Shown here: piece by piece, positions 26,301 through 36,016 of the stretch
Numbering within the stretch: position 1 is the stretch's first letter
How the letters are laid out: every line of letters starts with the position of its first letter
Assembly (NCBI GenBank): GCA_036346275.1
Contig: CM070713.1
Location: 71,540,382-71,604,381 of the forward strand
Source of the DNA: Otatea glauca
Taxonomy: Eukaryota > Streptophyta > Magnoliopsida > Poales > Poaceae
Length of the DNA: 64,000 bases
Direction: 5' to 3'
Position numbers and translations under genes: made by a program
The notes under the pieces: model-generated
Told to the model about the DNA's origin: nothing
The model's input: only the letters and a program-made list of their open reading frames with translations
Databases searched by the model: none

Positions 26301-28534
26301 CTTTTGGCCGCCTAACTGTCGCCTAGGCGCCTAGGCGTCCAGGCGCCCCGGAGGCGACTCGCCTCGCCGGGGCGCCGTGATAACCATGCATGTATTTAGG
26401 AGCAAAATTTGAAACCTAGAATAACATGAATTCAGGAATGGAGGGAGCATTAGACAGAATGATCAGTAAACAGTATAGGCCACGATGCTTACCCAGACAA
26501 CAAGTTAGGTAACCGCACTTTCATCCGTTTACGTATCTGTTTAGCAATGGTATCCACAAGAGCAATTCTCCCCAGCTTACTCTGAGGAGCACCGGTTAGA
26601 ATGGATTTAAGGCTTTCCGCCTCAGCTCGCCAAGCTATTTCCAGCGAATTCTCGGACCCAACTGATCCTGCTTGAGCTGACGCAATTGAGACAGATTGTC
26701 CTATTAGAGCAATCCACTCAATTTCAGCTGCTGCTCGTGGTGCGCCCTTATTAGACAAAATGGCCTGAACACAAGAAACAGTTTTTGCATCTGCAGCTGC
26801 TTGATCAATTTTACTTAAGACACCTATTGTTCTGGTTCCTACAACAAGGTGAACAAGAAAAAAAAACATCAGTTGCTACAAAGAGAGTGGCTATGCTACT
26901 GCAGAGGATATATGATCAGATTCAAATGACAGACCATCTGGATCGATATCCTTCGCTAGTCTAAGAGCTCGAGATGATGCAACATCAGCAGCTTGCATTG
27001 CTGGTATCACAACAATCAATATTGCATCATTATGCCCAGCATACTCGTTAATCTGAAATGTGCAAAACAGACACTTATTCAACATGAGGTGATACAACAA
27101 ACATGATACATAAACTTATAGTATTGTTGCTTCTCTTGCTTGTAGTAAGTGGGAAAACAAGTAATATCGATACGGCAGACATTCAATAAATCTCAGTTCA
27201 ACTGTGTGCCATGATGTCATTCTTCTGATGTTTCCCACCATTCCATACATTAGATAATATCCCAATTCATATTGGTGGATGTAATGCACAATCAGATGTT
27301 AATTGCGAGGGCTCTGAATATTCTCTAGAGTGTTCCAAGAATGTTTTACTAGTTGAACAGTAAATACAAGAACATTGCAAGCAGTACTCACCGTTGAATC
27401 ATCCATAACTCGTTGGTCTATGCCTGGTAAATCAATCAGTTTTAATGGAGGAGCTGGAAAACAAAAACGAGAGAAGTGCAGTGAGAAATCATTTACAAAA
27501 GAAACAGAACGAAGTCAAGAAGTAAACAGAAGCAACTAATGTACAGCATGTAATATAACTATCAGAGAGCACATATTTGACGTATTAGTAATAACCATAT
27601 CAGAAGATACTCATGATACTGATTATATTTCATAATTTTATTGTATTATCATTTCAGTTTGACACAGCACATAAAATGCACAAGGCAACAATGTCCGACA
27701 AATAAAGGGACCGCCTGGAAACTTGCTCAAATATTACCAATTAGCATACCCTCAGCGAATGACCAACTATACAGCTTGCTACCGGATTAGCAACATTGCC
27801 CAAACTACTAGAGGAAAAAAGGTGCAATCCAACGACAAACCTGTACTTGTCCGCAACTTGAGGTAAATATCATCAGTTCGACTTCTCCCGGATCCACTGG
27901 ACGACCCCTTGCCAAGCCTATCCTGCAGCGAATGTCGGAGAGCACCTGCATGCCACAATACAACCAAAAATTGCCACCAAACTCAGAACACCGACCAACC
28001 GCGGCCATTGCCAGATCTAGCCAGGCAAGGGGAGATCTCACTCACTTGCCGACACCTGCTGCGACTTGCTGTCGATCTGAAGGACTATGGACTTGCTGCT
28101 GAGCCCCGGATCCATCTGCAGGTCGACCACTATCGGCGCCCGCGTCGCCCCATTCTCCCCCGTCGGCTGCACCACACCAACCACCACCCAAACCTCGCAT
28201 AAACGAATGCCCAAAGCGGAAGAGAGAGAGAGCTAGACCCGAAGCACTCACCAGCACGGGGTGGCCAATGAGGCTGTTCAGCACGGCCGACTTGCCGGCC
28301 CCCTGCACGGAACAAACCGGATCGAGTCAGATCGGGGGGCGGCGAGGGCTTTGAGTTCGCGGTGGCAGCGGCACTTACGACGTTGCCGAGCGCGACGGCG
28401 TTGAGGAAGGTGGAAGGGCGGCGCGTGCTGGCCTCGTCGGAGGGGTCGTCGTCGGCGAGGAGCGCGGCGGCCTGGCGCATGGACTCGGAGAGCTGGACTA
28501 GCTCGTCCATGGCCTCCATGGCCGACGACGACAT
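8355..28534 (-). CDS. DRP2: Dynamin-related protein 2 (DRP2A/2B-type large GTPase), complete, 22 exons
   Basis: DRP2 GTPases act at the plasma membrane, cell plate and trans-Golgi in clathrin-coated vesicle scission. Exons (minus strand): 28534-28379, 28302-28252, 28166-28046, 27945-27841, 27453-27392, 27052-26935, 26838-26493, 24407-24260, 24157-24056, 23967-23848, 23569-23486, 23399-23272, 22859-22775, 22636-22498, 22152-22076, 21928-21872, 21636-21492, 21416-21259, 21003-20890, 20803-20736, 19708-19536, 8581-8355. They total 2784 nt, giving 927 aa with no frameshift, close to the roughly 915 aa of the family. The P-loop GNVGAGKS (residues 50-57) spans exons 1 and 2. DLPG is at 152-155 and SKID at 213-216. 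A dynamin middle domain follows. The PH domain (GYLLKKSAKN...RRWFVLNEK) covers about residues 588-725. The GED is about 735-830, and the Pro/Arg-rich tail ends RLPPAPPGQRY. All introns are GT-AG. The last intron is 10,954 nt and holds a large foreign insert; intron 7 holds nested MITEs. Confidence 0.95.
8935..9440. repeat. Tandem repeat of about 170-185 bp, three copies, in the last DRP2 intron
   Basis: The landmark CATGGTTGTGGCATGAT recurs near 8943, 9111 and 9296. Each copy also contains CAGTAACA, GACTGTTGT, ATGCCCAAACTGTG and (in all) CCAGGATGGTTG. Copies differ by scattered substitutions and small indels, so the spacing is 168 then 185 bp. The array has no coding potential and lies about 350 bp from the last exon on the intronic side. 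Confidence 0.85.
9720..9930. repeat. Diverged direct repeat, proximal copy, flanking the intron insert
   Basis: CACAAACTCTGAAATT, AATCATTATAAG, AGGCTTCC and TCCATGTTGCAGT, then TATGCTAGTGCA and a later ATTGACCATAAAGTTG, occur in the same order as in 19195-19430. The two copies bracket about 9.2 kb of foreign-looking sequence. Substitutions and short indels are frequent, so the duplication is old. Confidence 0.6.
10270..12000. other. Mitochondrial-like intergenic DNA (probable NUMT), first part
   Basis: The base texture changes from the AT-rich intron to the roughly 43-45 percent GC, purine/pyrimidine-tract style of grass mitochondrial spacers. Examples are GACGAGTGAAGCGAGCGAAG (10394), runs such as CTTTCTTTCTCTTTATGC (10650), and repeated CTTTG/GAGTT words. 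I recognise no mitochondrial gene, tRNA or rRNA in it. The assignment rests on compositional resemblance to known grass mitochondrial spacer DNA and is an inference. It lies inside a DRP2 intron and so is nuclear here. Confidence 0.5.
12000..14450 (-). pseudogene. Degenerate LINE (non-LTR) reverse transcriptase
   Basis: On the minus strand, broken frames spell a plant L1-type reverse transcriptase in order. They are SLEEVRRALFAM (about 13530-13500), YKIGSKILANRLKVV (13290-13243), DNVLVAYECIHPIKSRS (13195-13140), AVKLDMMKA (about 13120-13090) and the catalytic block HLFFADDSIIFVR (12772-12736). Stops and frameshifts separate the blocks, and the acidic YDRVEW region is scrambled, so it is inactive. 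It sits within mitochondrial-like sequence. Plant mitochondrial genomes are known to pick up nuclear retroelement fragments, so it could have come with the insert or landed later. Confidence 0.8.
14450..19090. other. Mitochondrial-like intergenic DNA (probable NUMT), second part
   Basis: The texture is the same as at 10270-12000. It is rich in words such as TTACGCTATTTCCCTTAG (15510), TTACGCTAGTCCTTCTTC (15553), GAGTTCAAGGAGTTAAAG (15594) and TTGAGTTGGGAG (17118). These are typical of grass mitochondrial spacers and unlike the flanking intron. No rRNA, tRNA or respiratory gene is recognisable, and ORFs are short and unconvincing. The distal limit is set where intron-like AT-rich sequence and the second flanking repeat resume near 19195. 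Confidence 0.5.
19195..19430. repeat. Diverged direct repeat, distal copy, flanking the intron insert
   Basis: CACAAACTCTGCAATT, CAATCATTATAAG, AGGCTTCC and TCCATGTGGCAGT, then TATGCTAATGCA and TATTGAGTACCATCAAGTT, match the segment at 9720-9930 in order and orientation. This copy adjoins DRP2 exon 21 (19536-19708). Confidence 0.6.
19830..20050. repeat. Dispersed-repeat-like fragment in DRP2 intron 20
   Basis: The stretch with CCATGAACTATGAAACCGG, TTTAAACCCCTCATC and GTTTTGCCGATGTGG resembles a frequently seen grass DNA-transposon end or MITE. No complete termini or target duplication can be defined. Recognition is by general resemblance only. Confidence 0.3.
23559..23690 (-). repeat. Tandem duplication of the DRP2 intron 10 3' splice site
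   Basis: Two copies of about 65-70 bp carry GGTGTACCTAGTGTAT or AGTGTACCTAGTGTAT followed by ATAATAATT and AGCTACAT. Read on the minus strand each contains ACACTAG|GTACAC, that is, an identical-looking acceptor. The copy nearer the coding exon (AG just above 23569) joins in frame. The upstream copy near 23643 would add codons VHCALIDTVM and then a TAG stop. Confidence 0.8.
25121..26447. mobile_element. Stowaway-type MITE in DRP2 intron 7, split by a nested element
   Basis: The 5' end CTCCCGCCGTTCCTAAATAG and the inverted 3' end (minus strand CTCCCTCCATTCCTGAATTC) are the terminal repeats of grass Tc1/mariner-like Stowaway MITEs. GGTATTCTAGG is also inverted-matched by GTTATTCTAGG. TA precedes the 5' end; the 3' flank reads CA. 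Without the nested insert the element is about 282 bp. Confidence 0.8.
25355..26388. mobile_element. Nested TIR transposon of the GCCTAGGCG-rich, hAT-like type
   Basis: The ends TTATTACGGCG and (minus strand) TTATCACGGCG form short inverted repeats. Both subterminal regions are packed with GCCTAGGCG words (25375-25520 and 26310-26380). The flanks CATGTATTCAG (25344-25354) and CATGTATTTAG (26389-26399) look like a target duplication of at least 8 bp. The interior has a GC-rich part and then a low-complexity stretch of GAGTACTGA/TAGTATTGA words at 26060-26300. No transposase is present. Assignment to hAT rests on duplication size and resemblance. Confidence 0.65.
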
Positions 28535-28829
28535 CGGGGCAGGGATCTAGAGGGTGGTCGGGGAGATCTCGGGGGCGCCGCGGGGAAATTGGAGGCGGAC
28601 TCTCGGAATCCGCGAGACGAGTGAGGGGTTGTGTGGGATTTGAGACGGGGAGGGGGGAGTCGTTGCCTCCCTGCTTTTCAAGTGATGGGACCAGGTGCGG
28701 TGGGGTGTGGAACGTCCGTTTGTTCGGGCACGTCGTGTTTGGTTTTAGATCTGGCTCGAGAGCTGTGTGTCGTATACTCATATGTCGGCGCCTGCTGCAT
28801 TTTGGGCCTGGATAGCCATACAAATTCGG

Positions 28830-29804
28830 GAAAATTTTACTGTCGAGAAGATTTTGCAGACATAGCCCTCTCTACACATCGTAAACCCTGTATATGCTGA
28901 TGCCGCTGATCTCAGGCGCTGCAACGCGTGGATGCAACGGCCTGGGGGCACTGCATTGCCCTTGCAGCGGTTTAGGAGTGCTGCAAGCGCAGTGCGGCGG
29001 CGCCCCAGCGCTGCATCGGCCGGGTATTTTTTTTTCCGCCGGTAGAGATGGTGACCAACGTGATGCTCATAATGCTTATGAGAATTGAGAAGTAAGTTCT
29101 AGTGTTTCATTGCTACTGCGTGACTTTGCCATCTGTCTTCATCTATTTATAGAACTCCAGAGCTAATTATGGTCTTATTATCTATCCCTTTAACCTTGTT
29201 CACTATCATCAGTCACATTAAGTTCAGTTTGGCAATTATTCACCAAACCATTAGCTTGTTATTCAGAATCTCATTTGACGAAATTGGATTACAGCATGCT
29301 AGATCTGCTTCCATTCATCTTTCTAACAAAGATGTTTTCACTTTCAAATTTTGTCTGACAGTTTATACTGCATATCGTAGACTCGACCATACGATATTCT
29401 AGTAAAGAAATGAATGGTTGTGTTCACTGTTTGATCAGGGAGCACTCTAATCCATGCTGCATACTTTTGGTCTTATTCTGCATTACTTCTGGAATATACA
29501 TTTACTTGTATCATAAAATATGCTGAGTAATATTCCGATCATATAGTGAAAGCTGTTAACGATGGTTTATGTTCACAGGAGGTCGCTGCCACCTGACAGC
29601 GACGGATCACCTCCAGACGATGCAGCGTTGGGTGCAGCGCCCCCAAGCCGTTGCACTGACTCTCAGTCGTTGCAGCGCCTAGGATCAGCGGCATCAGCAT
29701 ATGCAACGTTTGTGAAGTGTGAAGAGAGTTATTTCTGTAAAATTTACTAGACAGAGGCTATTCTCGCAAAAAAAAATCAAAAGGGCTACTACAGTTAAAA
29801 TCTC
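28830..29804. mobile_element. Non-autonomous Mutator-like element (MULE) upstream of DRP2
   Basis: A perfect 9-bp direct repeat CAAATTCGG lies at 28821-28829 and 29805-29813, the target length of Mutator elements. The termini are GAAAATTTTACTGT and, inverted, GAGATTTTAACTGT. The arms then match over about 150 bp, with TATGCTGATGCCGCTGATC and GGCGCTGCAACG inverted at both ends. No transposase or captured gene fragment is recognisable in the AT-rich centre. It begins 295 bp upstream of the DRP2 start codon and therefore lies in or next to the promoter. Confidence 0.88.
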
Positions 29805-29813
29805 CAAATTCGG

Positions 29814-30431
29814 CTTGATGCCATGGTTTCTTTCCTCTCAAAAAATAGTTTCTCTTGGGTCAATAAAATGATTTGTCGCTTCACCTTACCTTCTGAACTT
29901 GCCCGGTGTATTATTCAAGTTCTCAACTTTATAGGTAGTTCAAATAAAAATATGCAATTTAGTTTTTTTTCCCTCGAGAAAAAACTATCAGGTCGAACGA
30001 CAGGTGAAATTAATACACACATGGATTGGTGAGTGTCCATGTTTAGACTGTGAGTAGTCTCTTATACGTAGCTGTGCATTTTAAATGGTTCATCTTGTGA
30101 GTTATCATTCCAATTCGATGGGAAACAACAATGTTGAAAATGTACAAATTCAAGCATATGAAAACCATAGTCTCGTGAAAACTAACAAGAGCATTATAAT
30201 CGTTAATGCTTTTATTTTTCATCTTTTATTTTGGAAATAGTTCATGTTGGATGCTAAAATCAACCCACGCATTGCTGCGAAGAATATGTACAGCTCTTTT
30301 ACATGCATGTGCTAGATGGTTTTGAATTTGGCATATGGATTATCAATGTTTTAAACCCTCTCGTCCCTCTTCAATGTTATTTTTTCACCTCCATCCATAA
30401 ATCACATAGAGTACAGATACAACAATTATCA
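29814..30431. other. Spacer without recognisable features
   Basis: AT-rich sequence between the MULE and the large retrotransposon. No ORF, repeat or regulatory motif can be supported. Confidence 0.6.
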
Positions 30432-30436
30432 ATCAC
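30432..30436 (+). repeat. Target-site duplication ATCAC, left
   Basis: The 5 bp before the 5' LTR are repeated at 45513-45517 directly after the 3' LTR, the length expected for Ty3/gypsy integration. Confidence 0.95.
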
Positions 30437-31561
30437 TGTTGGAGGAAACTAACTCTAGAAAGGGAAGATCCCTGGTACCCCGCAAGCTATCCAAGAGGAG
30501 ACATGTCAAGGGGTCGCGAGAGATCTCCTCATGACCATGGACATACCTCCAGGGCATGTCCCGCGGGAGGTCTCTTCATGCCTCACGGGCATACCTCGTC
30601 CTCATGTTGAGGGAATGTTCCCCCATAGCCTCTAGGAATTCTCCTCATGCGTCGTGGGCATGTTACGGGAGACCTTCTCAAACTCCTGCAGGCACACCCC
30701 GTGGGATCTTCATGGGAGACCTTCTCGAACCTCCGCGGGCATGCCCCCTGTGAGCTTACTCCGGGAGGATCCCTCTTGTCCCCGCAGGCTCTCCGGAGGA
30801 AGTACACGGGGGTCTCACCTCGCCCTCTGGTCACAGGGCGTTTGGTGAGCGCCCTGATCCCAGGGCGCTTGGAAAGATCCCTGGTCGCAGGGCACTTGGC
30901 AAGACTCCCGGTTTAGGAGGGCTTGAAGCAAGGTCTCAGTGTTGAGGGGAAGTTCCCTCATAACCCCATAGGAATGCCCTATAGGCATACCCCGCGGCAG
31001 GTCTCCTCGCGCTCCGTGAGCATACCTTCAGGGCGTACCCTGTGGGTGCCTCACGGGCATGTAGATATGCGTCGCGGGCGTCTACGGGAGGCTGCCTCCT
31101 ACTCCGCGGGCGTCAACGAAAGGCACCCTCTTACTCCGTGGGCGTCTATGGGAGGCATCATGTGGGGCCCCGGAATCAGAGATCCGCCCCCACGAAGCGA
31201 TGACGTGGGATCCACTACCTTCTCCCGAAAATGACCAAGATACCCTCACTTGAGCTACTGTAGCAGGGGTAGAGTGGTATTTTGTGTAACAGGCTGGGCG
31301 CCTATAAAACCCCAATGTAACCCATACATGGGGAGGACTCTCATTGAATACAAAAACTAAGCAACTGGTGTGTCCTCGGGAGCCCGGATCAGGAGACCCC
31401 TCCCTACTCCCCCCGGGGAACACACCGACAGGAGTAGGGCGCTTGCTTAGGCGCCCGAACCTGTATAAACCTTTGTGTCTTTTCTCTCTACCTCGGACGT
31501 AGGCCCGTAAGACGGCCGGCGTCCGCTCTAACTCTCGTGTCCAGTTTTCGAACCTACGACA
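30437..31561 (+). repeat. 5' LTR (1125 bp)
   Basis: The LTR begins TGTTGGAGGAAACTAACTC and ends CGAACCTACGACA. A TATA box (CCTATAAAAC) lies at 31301-31310, and the likely transcription start and polyadenylation area follow. GC-rich words such as CGGGCAT and GGGAGAC recur in U3. Confidence 0.95.
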
Positions 31562-31563
31562 TT

Positions 31564-31581
31564 TGGCGCCGTCTGTGGGGA
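31564..31581 (+). other. Primer binding site
   Basis: TGGCGCCGTCTGTGGGGA starts two bases after the 5' LTR. Its first nine bases match the complement of the plant tRNA-Asp 3' end (TGGCGCCGT) and GGGGA matches further in. The middle differs, so the tRNA assignment is likely but not certain. Confidence 0.75.
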
Positions 31582-31604
31582 ACCCGTAGCTAACATCAAA
31601 GGCT

Positions 31605-33203
31605 ATGGCTCCTACCAAGAAGCACACCAAGCCTCCTCAAGCTCTGAAGCGCAAGGAGCAAGTCGACGACCCTCCTCGCCGAGTCTCCAAGCGAGCGCCT
31701 CCCTCGGAGATTGGAGCCGTCCACCCCGGGGTGGACAATGTCCTTCAAGCCCCGGGACCTGAGAACGCTTCCTCCCCCCTTGCTCTGGCCGTCGCAAGCC
31801 AAGGTCAACAGTCTCGAGACGTCGCCGTCACCGCAGGGTTGGGACTCCTGGAGCCAGCCCTCACCCCCGAGGCGTTAGACTTGTCCCGATGGCGGGCTTT
31901 GGTGGAGGCTGCTACGAGGCAGACCGTGGATTACATGATGGCCTCCTATCGTCCCCAGGGGATCTTCCCTCACCTCTCGCCGCTCCTACCACCACCCTCG
32001 GTCCAAATCGCCACCGATCCAAGGGCGTGTGGGGGCCCAGCCTTCGCCCCCGGGAGTGAGCAGGGAGGTAATCTCTACAATCCCTCTCCCCTTACTCATG
32101 CGGTGGTCACTAGCGGGGCTCCGTTCTGGCCACTACGCGCACCGAGCTCAGGTTTTGGAGGAGCGTCTGCCATGCCGTCGCAATTCGTACCCTCACCGCA
32201 ACTCCCGAGGCCCGGGTTTGCGCCTTGTCCGATGAGGGCCCCGGGATCTCCCTCGCAAGCTCCTCCTCCCGGGCAGATACGCCTCCCCCCGGAGATGGTG
32301 GATCAACTCCCTCCAGCTGGAGCTGACTCGCACCCTCGAGGAGTGACGTGGCCCGGTGCTGAAGGGGAACCTCCGAGGGCGAAGGCACCTGTTCCTCCAA
32401 GGAGGCTACCTGGGGAACAGGGGAATCGAGTTGCGGTCGCCCCCGGACACTCACAAGGCTCAGGTGATCATCGTCTAGGTCAAGTAGAAGGGAGGAGTTT
32501 CCGCTCTGCCAGCTCAGGGCGAGCACTTGCCTCTCCCGGCCGTCGTGACCACCTCCGGGGAGGGGAGGCTGAGTCCGGGGTCTCGCGGGCTCCCAGATCT
32601 GCGCATCGGCGGGGGCACCCCGACTCTCCCGAGCGCGGGCACCGTCGCCGCCCTCGAGCTTCCAGCTCCTCCAGTTCTGAGGTCTCTCACCGTCGTCGCC
32701 GCCGCCGCCGTTCGAGATCGCCTTCTCCCCGTCGGTGTGAAGATGGAGGTGGCCCCAGGACCGGGAACCCTCTCGCTCGAGGTATCTCAGAGACCCCCTT
32801 CCAGCCCAAGTTCTGTCAACCGAACATCGCACCATACGATGGGGATTCCGATCCCAACCAGTTCATGGAGGTCTATGCTACGGCTATCCGAGCAAGAGGA
32901 GGCGGGGAGACGGAGATGTGCAACTGCCTTCCGCTCTTCCTCTCAGGAACCGCTCGGTCTTGGTTCTTCAACCAGAAGAGGGGCTCAATCCGCTCTTCGG
33001 CCCAACTACGTGAAGAGTTCTGCGCGAACTTTCAGGGGAGTTACAAGCGCCCCATGCTTTCCAATCAGCTCTTCACGGTCAAGCAACAAAAGAATGAGTC
33101 CACGCGAGACTTCCTCAAGCGTTTCTCCCGGGTGCGGAGCCAGGTGGCGGACGCCCCAGACTCCACGGTCATTAACGCGTGTAAGGAAGGACTTCTCCCA
33201 TGA
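31605..33203 (+). CDS. Gag polyprotein (532 aa, broken at its end)
   Basis: The start ATG 31605 lies 23 bp after the PBS. Residues 1-360 are Pro/Ser/Arg-rich and low-complexity, with an RS-like basic stretch (RRRRRRRSRSPSPRR). The retrotransposon gag core follows at about residues 410-532: QFMEVYATAIRARGGG, then ARSWFF and LFTVKQQKNESTRDFLKRF. The ORF stops at TGA 33201-33203 in the middle of the domain sequence GLLP. Homologous coding continues beyond with further stops and shifts up to 33416, so gag is interrupted relative to an active element. The product would assemble the virus-like particle. Confidence 0.85.
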   Translation: MAPTKKHTKPPQALKRKEQVDDPPRRVSKRAPPSEIGAVHPGVDNVLQAPGPENASSPLALAVASQGQQSRDVAVTAGLGLLEPALTPEALDLSRWRALVEAATRQTVDYMMASYRPQGIFPHLSPLLPPPSVQIATDPRACGGPAFAPGSEQGGNLYNPSPLTHAVVTSGAPFWPLRAPSSGFGGASAMPSQFVPSPQLPRPGFAPCPMRAPGSPSQAPPPGQIRLPPEMVDQLPPAGADSHPRGVTWPGAEGEPPRAKAPVPPRRLPGEQGNRVAVAPGHSQGSGDHRLGQVEGRSFRSASSGRALASPGRRDHLRGGEAESGVSRAPRSAHRRGHPDSPERGHRRRPRASSSSSSEVSHRRRRRRRSRSPSPRRCEDGGGPRTGNPLARGISETPFQPKFCQPNIAPYDGDSDPNQFMEVYATAIRARGGGETEMCNCLPLFLSGTARSWFFNQKRGSIRSSAQLREEFCANFQGSYKRPMLSNQLFTVKQQKNESTRDFLKRFSRVRSQVADAPDSTVINACKEGLLP

Positions 33204-33415
33204 AATAACCGCACCGGAAGGATCCCCTAAAACCACTCAACACTCTTCGAGGTTGTTGAGAAGTATGCCCATGAGGAGGAGGACGACTTGGTAAACGGGA
33301 CTCTCCAAAGAAGTCGGGAGATTCCCCCGGGAGAAGTCTAAAGGGATCCTCCGGGAAAAACAACAAGGATCGGAGGGACCGCTCCAGCGGAGGTCGCGAC
33401 TCCAAAGTTCTCGCT

Positions 33416-36016
33416 GTGACCGACGCGCCACCCCAGGGGAACGATGCTTCCAAAGGACCAAAAAAGGGTCCAAAGCCTAAGGCTCCTCGAGCTCGTGACG
33501 AAGGTCCCTGGGAAAAAAGGGGTAACCAAGATCAAGGGGATGGCCGCTGGTGTGCGTATCACAAAATGAACGGGCACGACACAAGTGAGTGCCACCAATA
33601 CGCCGCCGAAGTGGCCAGGATCCTCAAGCGTGGTCCCGAGCCGCGTCGGGGGTCTCCGCCTCGCTCTGTGGCCGCGGAGGCCATGCCTCTCCAAGCAATC
33701 CACCCAGTACCTGCACTGCCTCCTGGTGGGCCCCTCCCAGTGGAACCTCCGCAAAATGCTGAACAAGAGCTCCCCTTCCAAGTGCCACATAAACAGGTGA
33801 ATGTCATACTAGGGGGCTCAGCCTATGGGCATGAGTCCAAACACCAAAGGAAGGAGTACGTGCGAGAAGTCAATGTGGTGGGGGTGAACCTTCGAAGTGC
33901 TCCTCCCAAATGGGCGAACATCCCACTAAGCTTCACCGAGGAGGACTCGAGAGGCCTAAGGTTCCCCCATGACGACGCTCTTTTGGTAACCGCCACCATA
34001 TCCAACTGTGAAGTCTCCCGCATACTTGTCGATGGGGGCAGCTCCATGGACATACTTTATCTTCGCGCACTCAAGGAGCTATGGGAATCGCGGGGGGGCT
34101 ACCACCAGGGCATCTTGCTCCCGTCCGACCGCCCTCTCACGGACTTTGTCCCAGGCAAATCTATCCAACCTCTGGGAAGGATTGAGCTCCTCATGACATT
34201 TGGTTCACGGGAGAACCATCGCACCGAAGCAGTTAGATTTGACGTCGTTGACGTCGAGTCGCCATTCAATGCCATCATGGGAAGGGTAACTCTCAACCGT
34301 TTCAGTGCAACAATCCACCAAAACTACCTATGCCTCAAGATACTGGGGCCTCACGGAGCCATCTCCGTAAGGGGTGATCAAGACTTGGCCCGCCGCCTCT
34401 ATCACAGGGTGGCCACCGACTCCGATGAAGTCCACACGCTCGAAGTGGGGGGCTCGAAAGGGGTCACGTCCCTATCACCCCCGGTGGAGATCGCCAAGGA
34501 CAAGTCTCTGCTGGAAAACTACCCCCTGAAGCCTCGCCCTGAAGGGGAGTTAAAGGTGATAAGGCTCTTCGGCTCGGGCGACGAACGCTTCGTCCGGGTC
34601 GGAGCTGGGCTCCCAGAAAGGGTGGAAGAGGAGCTCTTCGAGTTCCTAAGGACCAGCACGGATGTCTTCGCTTGGGTCCCGTCGGACATGAAAGGCGTCC
34701 CCCGCGAGGTGATTCAACACCACCTCGCTGTGAGGCCCGAGCGTCCTCCGGTGAGGCAAAAGCTCTGCAAGCTCTCTCTCAAACGATGTCAAGCCATAAA
34801 GGAGGAAATTGAAAAGCTCTTAAGTGTTGGCCTCATCCGGGAGGTTTGGCACCCGGAGTGGCTTGCCAATCCCGTCTTGGTCAAGAAGTCCAACGGCAAG
34901 TGGCGCATGTGCGTCGACTTTACTGACCTTAACAAAGTATGCCTGAAGGACGACTACCCACTCCCTCGCATCGACCAGTTAGTTGACTCCACCTCCGGGT
35001 GCGAGTTAATGAGCTTCCTGGACGCATACTCGGGCTATCACCAAGTCCGCATGGCCGTGGAAGATGAGGAGAAGACGAGCTTCATCACTCCGGTGGGCAC
35101 TTACTGCTACCTACGCATGCCTTTTGGTTTGAAGAACGCAGGGGCGACCTTCCAACGCCTTGTATGCCTCGTTCTGAAGGACCAGCTGGGTCGAAATGTT
35201 GAGGTATACGTCGATGACGCCGTCGTGAAAAGCCCCATGGCCTCAACACATCTGGAAGATTTCCGTGAAACCTTCGAAAACCTCCGCAAGTTCGGCCTCA
35301 AGTTAAACCCTGAAAAATGCGTTTTTGGGGTCAAAGGAGGCAAGCTCCTAGGCTTCCTCGTCTCTCATCGGGGTATCGAAGCTAACCCAGAGAAGGTCCG
35401 GGCCATCCTGGAGATGGAGCCGCCACGATCCATTAAGGAGGTCCAACGCCTTATGGGTCGCGTAGCAGCTCTTGGGCGTTTCATGTCGCGGTCGGGCGAG
35501 AAAGGGCTACCTTTCTTCAAAACACTACGTGGGCTAGAAGGCTTCCGTTGGACCCCAGAGGCTCAAAAGGCCTTTGAGGACCTCAAGTCATACTTGACTA
35601 AGCCCCCACTCCTGACAAGCCCCCACTGGGAACCCTCTCATGTACCTTGCTGCGACCCCGGTCGCCGCAAGTGCAGTCCTAATCAGGGAGAAGGACGGGG
35701 TCCAGCGGCCCGTGTACTACGTCAGCGAGGCTTTCACAGGCGCAAAGACAAGGTACACGGAAGTGGAGAAGATATGCTACGCACTCCTCATGGCGTCACG
35801 GAAGCTTCGACACTACTTCCTCGGACACTCCATCATGGTCCCTACTGGCTATCCGCTAGCCGAAGTAATGGGCAACAAAGAGGCAACCGGAAGAATAGCC
35901 AAGTGGGCAACCGAGCTGGCGCCTTTCTCCCTCAAACTTGTTGGAAAGACCGCCATCAAATCCCAAGTCCTCGTAGACTTTGTGGCGGAATGGACAAACC
36001 CTCAAGTCCCAAATGA
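33416..36016 (+). pseudogene. Gag C-terminus, protease and reverse transcriptase, frame-shifted at its 3' end
   Basis: The frame opens in gag and carries a knuckle-like WCAYHKMNGHDTSECHQY (about 33550-33600). A retroviral-type protease with ILVDGGSSMDILY (34021-34060) follows; the DGGS form is usual for this plant group. The reverse transcriptase has WRMCVDFTDLNKVC (34900-34940), FLDAYSGYHQV, MPFGLKNAGATFQRLV and the catalytic YVDD (about 35208). Homologous coding leaves this frame near 35630, where the next domain continues in another frame. The last 120 or so residues of this ORF are therefore out-of-frame nonsense. Confidence 0.85.

Noticed and set aside
31082..31630. Minus-strand ORF of 182 codons across the 5' LTR and PBS
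   Set aside because: A shorter version exists in the 3' LTR and it overlaps known LTR signals; it is non-coding LTR sequence.
32110..32835. Minus-strand ORF of 241 codons opposite the first gag
   Set aside because: It mirrors the low-complexity Pro/Arg/Ser part of gag; its residues are arbitrary and no domain is seen.
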